This document shows positions 60,070-64,000 of a stretch of 64,000 nucleotides of DNA, piece by piece. Source of the stretch: Brachyspira aalborgi (lineage in GTDB: Bacteria; Spirochaetota; Brachyspiria; Brachyspirales; Brachyspiraceae); assembly GCF_008016455.1 (NCBI RefSeq), contig NZ_SAXU01000001.1, positions 930,001 through 994,000 of the forward strand, in the 5' to 3' direction. How positions within the stretch are numbered: position 1 is the stretch's first letter; each line of letters starts with the position of its first letter. Position numbers and translations under genes: made by a program. The notes under the pieces were generated by a model that saw nothing but the letters and a program-made list of their open reading frames with translations, was not told the DNA's origin and did no database searches.

Positions 60070-61356
60070 CTATATAACAGTTCCGCTTTTAACTACCGTA
60101 TTTTTAGGAATTATAACTATTCCATCTCTTATGCAATAAAACTCGCTATCCTGATGCTGAATTCTCTTTTTATTTACTATAGTAACCTCGTTTCCTATTC
60201 TAACATTTTTATCTATAATCACATTTTTGAGAGTGCATTTTTTTCCTATTCCTATTTTAGGCAAATGTCTAACATTAAGCCTCTCTATATCATCTCTATT
60301 CTCATAATAGTCGCTTCCCATCATAATGACTCTTTCCAAATTAGAACCGCTTTGAATAACCGAACGCAAACCTATAACCGATTCTTTTATCGTGGCGTTT
60401 TCTATTTTGCATCCGTCCGCTATTATGCTTGAATTAATATTTGCTTTTTCAATTTTCGATGCCGATAGATAACGAACATGCGTATAAATTGGAGCGTCTT
60501 CGTCATAGAAATCGAAAGGCGGATTCTTGCTTCCAAAAGAAATATTCGCGTCAAAATAAGCCTTAATAGTTCCTACATCTTCCCAATATCCTTGAAAAGC
60601 GTAACTGAATACTTTATATTTTTTTATCGCTTCGGGTATAATATCTTTTCCGAAATCCATCATTGAAACATCTTCCAAAAGTTCTTTAAGGACATTTCTT
60701 CTAAAAATATATATTCCCATAGAAGCCAAATATTCTTTTTTTCCGTCCTCTATATCAAACATTTTCTTTTGCTCTGCGCTTAATTTTAGAGAATTGAGAA
60801 TCTCATCTTCTTTAGGTTTTTCGTAAAAATTAGTTATCTGCCCTCTTTTATTGACAAGCATTACTCCAAAACCTTTTGCCTCCTCTCTAGATACGGGAAC
60901 TGTTCCTATAACAATATCCGCTCCCGTTTCAAGCATATGCCTATTCATAACATTATAATCCATACGATAAACTTGGTCGCCTGAAAGTATTAAAACATTA
61001 TTAATAAATTCATTGTCGAAATGCGAAAGATTTTTTCTAACGGCGTCCGCAGTTCCTTGATACCAATCTATATTTGTATCGGTTTGTTCGGCTGCTAAAA
61101 TACTTACATGCCCGCCTGAAAAGTTATCAAATCTATAAGCATTATAAATATGATTATTTAAAGAGGCGCTATTGAATTGAGTTATAACATAAATATTTCT
61201 AAGTCCGCTATTAATACAGTTTGATACGGGAATATCTATCATTCTGTATTGTCCTCCAAGAGAAACCGCGGGTTTTGAACGCGCTTTAACTAAAGGATAT
61301 AATCTCGTTCCTCTTCCTCCTCCAAGTATTAATGCTACGGTATTATATGCTCTCAT
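60070..61356 (-). CDS. glgC: Glucose-1-phosphate adenylyltransferase
   Basis: A 428-residue ADP-glucose pyrophosphorylase, usual length. I chose ATG 61356 (start MRAYNT), as the in-frame TTG 12 bp upstream overlaps the GGAG site. The nucleotidyltransferase domain has LILGGGRGTRLYPLVKARSKPAVSLGGQYRMIDIPVSNC, then NWYQGTADAVRKN near residue 105, VLILSGDQVYRMDY and FYEKPK. The C-terminal left-handed beta helix starts about residue 300. It makes ADP-glucose for GlgA (gene at 4091). A HAD phosphatase gene lies 61 bp upstream in the same direction. Confidence 0.95.
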   Translation of the reverse strand: MRAYNTVALILGGGRGTRLYPLVKARSKPAVSLGGQYRMIDIPVSNCINSGLRNIYVITQFNSASLNNHIYNAYRFDNFSGGHVSILAAEQTDTNIDWYQGTADAVRKNLSHFDNEFINNVLILSGDQVYRMDYNVMNRHMLETGADIVIGTVPVSREEAKGFGVMLVNKRGQITNFYEKPKEDEILNSLKLSAEQKKMFDIEDGKKEYLASMGIYIFRRNVLKELLEDVSMMDFGKDIIPEAIKKYKVFSYAFQGYWEDVGTIKAYFDANISFGSKNPPFDFYDEDAPIYTHVRYLSASKIEKANINSSIIADGCKIENATIKESVIGLRSVIQSGSNLERVIMMGSDYYENRDDIERLNVRHLPKIGIGKKCTLKNVIIDKNVRIGNEVTIVNKKRIQHQDSEFYCIRDGIVIIPKNTVVKSGTVI

Positions 61357-61417
61357 AAAAAACTCCAAAATTATTTATATTATTAGTATAGTAAAAAATT
61401 TTATATTTTTCAAGTTT

Positions 61418-62203
61418 TTATATTAAATTAAAATGCTCTAAAGCTTTATATATTCCTTCATTATCAACATTATCGGTTATATAATCGGCGACTTTTTTTA
61501 ATTTCTCGTTTGCATTTCCCATAGCGATTCCAATCGCGCAATGCTCTATCATAGTTATATCGTTTCCGCCATCTCCAAAAGCCATAGTTTCTGCAATATC
61601 TATTTTGTAATATTCTATAATTTTATCTACTCCTATATGTTTTCCTCCGCCCTTGCTATTAATATCTGCAAATGCGGGATGCCATCTACTAGATTCGCAA
61701 TCTTTAAATACTTTATTCATTAATTCTTTTTCTTTATTCTCTCCAACAAAAATATTAATTTGCAAAATATTGCCAATATTTTTTTCTACAAACTCAAAAT
61801 AATTTTCGATTGCAGGAATTTCTATATCTACTCCTTCAGAAAGTTTTTTTACTTTATCGTCAATATAATTAATAAATATTCCGTTATTCGTCATTACAGA
61901 ACATGGAAATTTTTCTTTGTTTTTTAGATAATCGATTAAAGAGTATATTGTTTCCTTGCTTATTGCATTTCTATATATTTCTTTATCGTCTACATAACAA
62001 TCATGTCCGTTAGCGGTTATATATCCGTCAAATTCCAAATCGTCCAAATTATCTACTTGCAATTTAATTCTTCCCGTAGCTATAAAAACTTTTATGCCTT
62101 TTTCTTTTAGTTTTTTAATGGCTATTTTAGAAGCGTTTGAAACTTTATGAGTATTAAAACTAACCAAAGTTCCGTCTATGTCAAAAAATATGGCTTTTAT
62201 CAT
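61418..62203 (-). CDS. HAD superfamily Cof-type sugar phosphatase
   Basis: A 261-residue HAD hydrolase of the Cof/IIB type. Motif I is FFDIDGTLVSF near residue 7, motif II Thr is in VFIATGRIKL near residue 40, the Lys of motif III is in GGGKHIGVDKI near residue 185, and motif IV is AFGDGGNDITMI near residue 210. The cap domain lies between motifs II and III. Such enzymes dephosphorylate sugar phosphates, pyridoxal phosphate or flavin precursors; the substrate is not clear. It may share a transcript with glgC. Confidence 0.88.
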   Translation of the reverse strand: MIKAIFFDIDGTLVSFNTHKVSNASKIAIKKLKEKGIKVFIATGRIKLQVDNLDDLEFDGYITANGHDCYVDDKEIYRNAISKETIYSLIDYLKNKEKFPCSVMTNNGIFINYIDDKVKKLSEGVDIEIPAIENYFEFVEKNIGNILQINIFVGENKEKELMNKVFKDCESSRWHPAFADINSKGGGKHIGVDKIIEYYKIDIAETMAFGDGGNDITMIEHCAIGIAMGNANEKLKKVADYITDNVDNEGIYKALEHFNLI

Positions 62204-62390
62204 AATTAAGAAAATCCTTAAAAATTTGAAGTTTATAAAAAAATTTTATTTATGAATATTATACATTGAAATTAATATTTTTTAAATAAAGTATTTTATA
62301 TTTTATATAAATTTTTATAAAAATTAAAATTTATCAATACAAAAGCCGATATTTTACTATAAAGAAAGTCAAAAATTATAAATTTTCTAC

Positions 62391-62420
62391 TTGACTTTTT
62401 TTAAAAGTTTGCTATATTAT
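62391..62420 (+). promoter_or_regulatory. Promoter of the 62583 lipoprotein
   Basis: TTGACT 62391-62396 with TATATT 62413-62418 (16 bp) or TATTAT 62415-62420 (18 bp), giving a leader of about 155 nt. Within it a spare Shine-Dalgarno-like TTGGAGGC (62521-62527 region) has no ATG after it; the true site is GGAGGA 62571-62576. The rest of the 62204-62582 gap holds nothing I can identify. Confidence 0.5.
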
Positions 62421-62582
62421 GGGTAGAGAATATTTGATTTGCTATTTATAATTAGAATAGTAAGATAAAGTAAAAGTTGCAATTAGGCTTTTTAAGTTTA
62501 TTTGCTAAAGTGGAAAATTATTGGAGGCAAAACTCTAATTATTTTAAATAAAAATATTAAATTATTTAAAGGAGGAATTAGT

Positions 62583-63485
62583 ATGACTAATTCAAAAAAA
62601 ATTAAAAGAAACATAGGCGCAAGCCGTAGGCTTGCGCCCTTCGGACATGTCCGAAGCATAACTTTCACAATAATCTTATTGGCAGTAGCATTAATTTTCG
62701 GTTGTAGAAAAAGCGTAGGTGGAGGAGACCCAACACCAATCGACCCTACAAAATCAATGACGGGAAATTTGCTAATCGTATCCACTGACGGAAAAACAAA
62801 TTTAAACTCCATCCCTTTGAGGTTCGCTGGAGCAAATGCAACGGTAACCAAAGTTGAAGTAGAACAAGGCAAGAATTTAAATTTAGACATAAATAATTTT
62901 ATTGTTGAAAACAACGCTTTAAAGTTGACAAATATTGATTTGTCTACAGCAGAGGCTGCCGTATCGAATAAAGTTACTTTAACTTTTGATTTATCCGCAA
63001 GTTCGTCTAGCCCAATTACAAGATATACTGACACTGCAGATATTTTTGTAGGAAAAATGCAAACTAATATTTCGGTTGAAACATTGAAAAAATTAAAGTT
63101 TGATGTAAGCGATACTGTAAAAGGGCAAGAAAGTTTCGATGGCGATAAGCTTGTGCAAACTGAAACAGGTAAAGCTAGGTCAATATTATTTAAAAATACT
63201 GACTTTCAAGTCGATGCTTCTGACGATAGCAAATTTACACTTGCAAATGCGAACACTGGCGATGATGGTAATCAAATAAAAATGAGCGAAATTGCAACTA
63301 TTCTCTCAAATTCTTTTAATTCTAGCCAAGATATTTCAACTTATAATAATAACGCTGGTTTTGAAATTACAAGTTCTACGGAAGGAACAAAAGCTACATT
63401 TGTGATTAAGTTCAAACCGTTCAATTCTTTTTATAAAGAACATTCAATTACATTTGACCAGAAAAAAGGAGCTTGGATAGAATAA
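62583..63485 (+). CDS. Lipoprotein with a palindromic element inserted before its signal core
   Basis: A 300-residue lipoprotein precursor starting at ATG 62583 behind GGAGGA. The N-terminus is interrupted: MTNSKKIKRN is followed by IGASRRLAPFGHVRS, encoded by a 41-bp pair of palindromes, and only then by the signal core ITFTIILLAVALIFGC (lipobox IFGC). The signal peptide is thus unusually long (Cys about residue 39) with extra Arg residues, but still readable. The mature protein has a Gly/Asp/Pro linker and two predicted beta domains; it ends in KKGAWIE, distantly like the lipoprotein at 1837. The function is unknown. The frame stays open upstream to 62502 without a better start. Confidence 0.8.
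   Translation: MTNSKKIKRNIGASRRLAPFGHVRSITFTIILLAVALIFGCRKSVGGGDPTPIDPTKSMTGNLLIVSTDGKTNLNSIPLRFAGANATVTKVEVEQGKNLNLDINNFIVENNALKLTNIDLSTAEAAVSNKVTLTFDLSASSSSPITRYTDTADIFVGKMQTNISVETLKKLKFDVSDTVKGQESFDGDKLVQTETGKARSILFKNTDFQVDASDDSKFTLANANTGDDGNQIKMSEIATILSNSFNSSQDISTYNNNAGFEITSSTEGTKATFVIKFKPFNSFYKEHSITFDQKKGAWIE
62616..62656 (+). repeat. GC-rich palindromic insertion inside a coding region
   Basis: A perfect 10-bp hairpin GGCGCAAGCC-GTA-GGCTTGCGCC (62616-62638) is followed directly by a perfect 18-bp palindrome CTTCGGACATGTCCGAAG (62639-62656). Its GC content contrasts sharply with the AT-rich gene around it, and it keeps the reading frame. The structure resembles Rickettsia palindromic elements. 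Confidence 0.85.
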
Positions 63486-63535
63486 TTGTAAAATGTAAGT
63501 CAATCCATCATATATTAAATAAATTTTGTTAAACT

Positions 63536-63568
63536 CCTCATTGTAAGTAGTTTTTGCTTGCAGTGAGG
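63536..63568 (+). other. Stable 12-bp hairpin after the lipoprotein gene
   Basis: CCTCATTGTAAG 63536-63547 pairs with CTTGCAGTGAGG 63557-63568 (two G-U wobbles). No T tract follows, so it may be an mRNA 3' stabiliser or a REP-like remnant rather than a terminator. Confidence 0.5.
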
Positions 63569-63651
63569 GTTTGATAAAGTAGTTTATAAAAGTTGAGGTT
63601 TTAAGTTGCGATTTTTAGGTTGCGGTTAGAAAAATCTTTTTTTATATTATT

Positions 63652-63687
63652 GAAGAGGCTTGTCTGAAATGGGCGAGCTTCTTTTTT
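63652..63687 (+). terminator. Terminator after the 62583 lipoprotein
   Basis: GAAG plus GCTTGTCT (63652-63665) pairs with GGGCGAGC plus TTC (63671-63681), allowing wobbles and a 2-nt bulge, followed by TTTTTT. Confidence 0.6.
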
Positions 63688-63695
63688 ATCAATTA

Positions 63696-63812
63696 GTCAT
63701 TGCGAGGGCTTTAGCCGAAGTAATCGATTTTTAATAGATTTGTTTATTAACGAAACTAAATTTTTAAATTTAATTTTTCATATAAATTGTTTCGCTATCG
63801 CCAGAAATGACG
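63696..63812. repeat. REP-like element with inverted arms
   Basis: The left arm starts GTCATTGCGAGGGC (63696) and ends AGTAATCGA (63727). The right arm (63786-63812) reads ATTGTTTCGCTATCG then CCAGAAATGACG, roughly the reverse complement of the left. The 58-bp middle is AT-rich. Degenerate single arms occur at 3499 and 28077. It lies in the 63486-63925 gap, otherwise holding the two hairpins above and a promoter. Confidence 0.55.
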
Positions 63813-63849
63813 ATTTTTATAAAGTAAAAATATAAATAAATTATAATTA

Positions 63850-63878
63850 TTGAAAAAAATTAAATATTAGTATATAAT
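63850..63878 (+). promoter_or_regulatory. Promoter of the gene at the window's right end
   Basis: TTGAAA 63850-63855 and TATAAT 63873-63878 with a 17-bp spacer, 48 bp before ATG 63926. Confidence 0.55.
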
Positions 63879-63925
63879 AATGTCTTAATATGGTTTTATA
63901 AATATTAAAAAAGGTTTTATATTTA

Positions 63926-64000
63926 ATGTATAAGAATGCGGTAAAATCTCATATTGATAGCGATATTAAAATTGTAAAAAAAAATATTACTCTATCAAAA
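63926..64000 (+). CDS. Start of an unidentified gene, 3' end outside the window
   Basis: ATG 63926 begins a frame that is open for all 25 codons to the window edge (MYKNAVKSHIDSDIKIVKKN). It is Lys/Ile-rich and probably helical. An AAAGG lies about 12 nt upstream and a reasonable promoter precedes it. Too short to assign a family. Confidence 0.45.
   Translation, partial: MYKNAVKSHIDSDIKIVKKNITLSK

Noticed and set aside
62502-62582. N-terminal extension of the 62583 lipoprotein from TTG 62502
   Set aside because: It would bury the signal peptide and skips the strong GGAGGA-ATG at 62583; the open frame is short enough to be chance.
62498-63034. Minus-strand ORF of 178 codons opposite the lipoprotein
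   Set aside because: It is antisense to a lipoprotein with a clear ribosome-binding site and lipobox, and has no start signals of its own.
1-64000. Prophage or insertion sequence
   Set aside because: No integrase, IS transposase, structural phage genes or terminal repeats were seen; only the Rpn-type nuclease and the restriction cluster hint at mobility.

Overview
The window is very AT-rich chromosomal DNA that looks like the intestinal spirochaete genus Brachyspira. The reasons are codon use biased to AAA/AAT/TTA, a TlyA rRNA methyltransferase (first described as a haemolysin in Brachyspira hyodysenteriae), a surface protein of the Serpulina/Brachyspira variable surface protein (Vsp) type, many small secreted lipoproteins, chemotaxis genes and a NifU/NifS Fe-S system. 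The genus assignment is inference from gene content; there is no rRNA here to confirm it.

Layout. 1-2.4 kb: a truncated gene, an alpha/beta hydrolase, then four tandem sigma70-type promoters and a pentanucleotide-repeat leader in front of a lipoprotein gene. 2.5-5.6 kb: an Rpn-type nuclease, a DJ-1-like protein and glgA. 5.7-9.1 kb: a secreted protein, tlyA and a cyclic-nucleotide-binding regulator. 9.3-10.9 kb: a decayed fucose/rhamnose locus in which only the class II aldolase is intact. 11-14 kb: prfB (with its programmed frameshift), galK and lexA. 14.1-16.7 kb: a YfhO-like membrane protein. 16.7-20.9 kb: a restriction-modification cluster (nuclease-methyltransferase fusion, HNH nuclease, beta-class methyltransferase) placed directly after nadK-recN. 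23.7-28.8 kb: an MFS transporter, lipoproteins, a beta-barrel-like protein and an LTxxQ-repeat protein. 29-33 kb: leuS and vsp. 33.3-35.6 kb: a small BFD-like ferredoxin gene, nifU and nifS. 35.7-38.8 kb: a methyltransferase behind a second pentanucleotide-repeat leader, then a TPP riboswitch in front of an OppA-like lipoprotein. 39-42.5 kb: yaaR, tsaB and a chemoreceptor. 42.6-50 kb: a lipoprotein, mnmH, an adenine methyltransferase and ravA-viaA. 50.3-54.5 kb: sialic acid uptake and catabolism. 54.6-57.3 kb: cheW-rbfA-nrnA-rnhA and two tRNA genes. 57.5-62.2 kb: a DUF4416 protein, an ankyrin protein, rsgA, glgC and a HAD phosphatase. 62.6-64 kb: a lipoprotein carrying an in-frame palindromic insertion, a REP-like element and the start of another gene.

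The most interesting signal is a shared design at two unrelated genes (1.3-2.4 kb and 35.7-36.9 kb). Each has a consensus promoter or promoters, a good ribosome-binding site and an ATG, a few codons, and then a run of a 5-bp repeat. After the repeat, one reading frame is open all the way to the downstream start codon. In both cases that frame is reached by losing one repeat unit or gaining two. This is the expected layout of a slipped-strand switch that acts through a leader peptide. Other notable points are a 14-bp iteron shared by two intergenic regions, a TPP riboswitch on a peptide-type binding protein, a nuclease-methyltransferase fusion, a two-codon ORF with a perfect Shine-Dalgarno in the vsp leader, and long or structured 5' leaders on several surface-protein genes.
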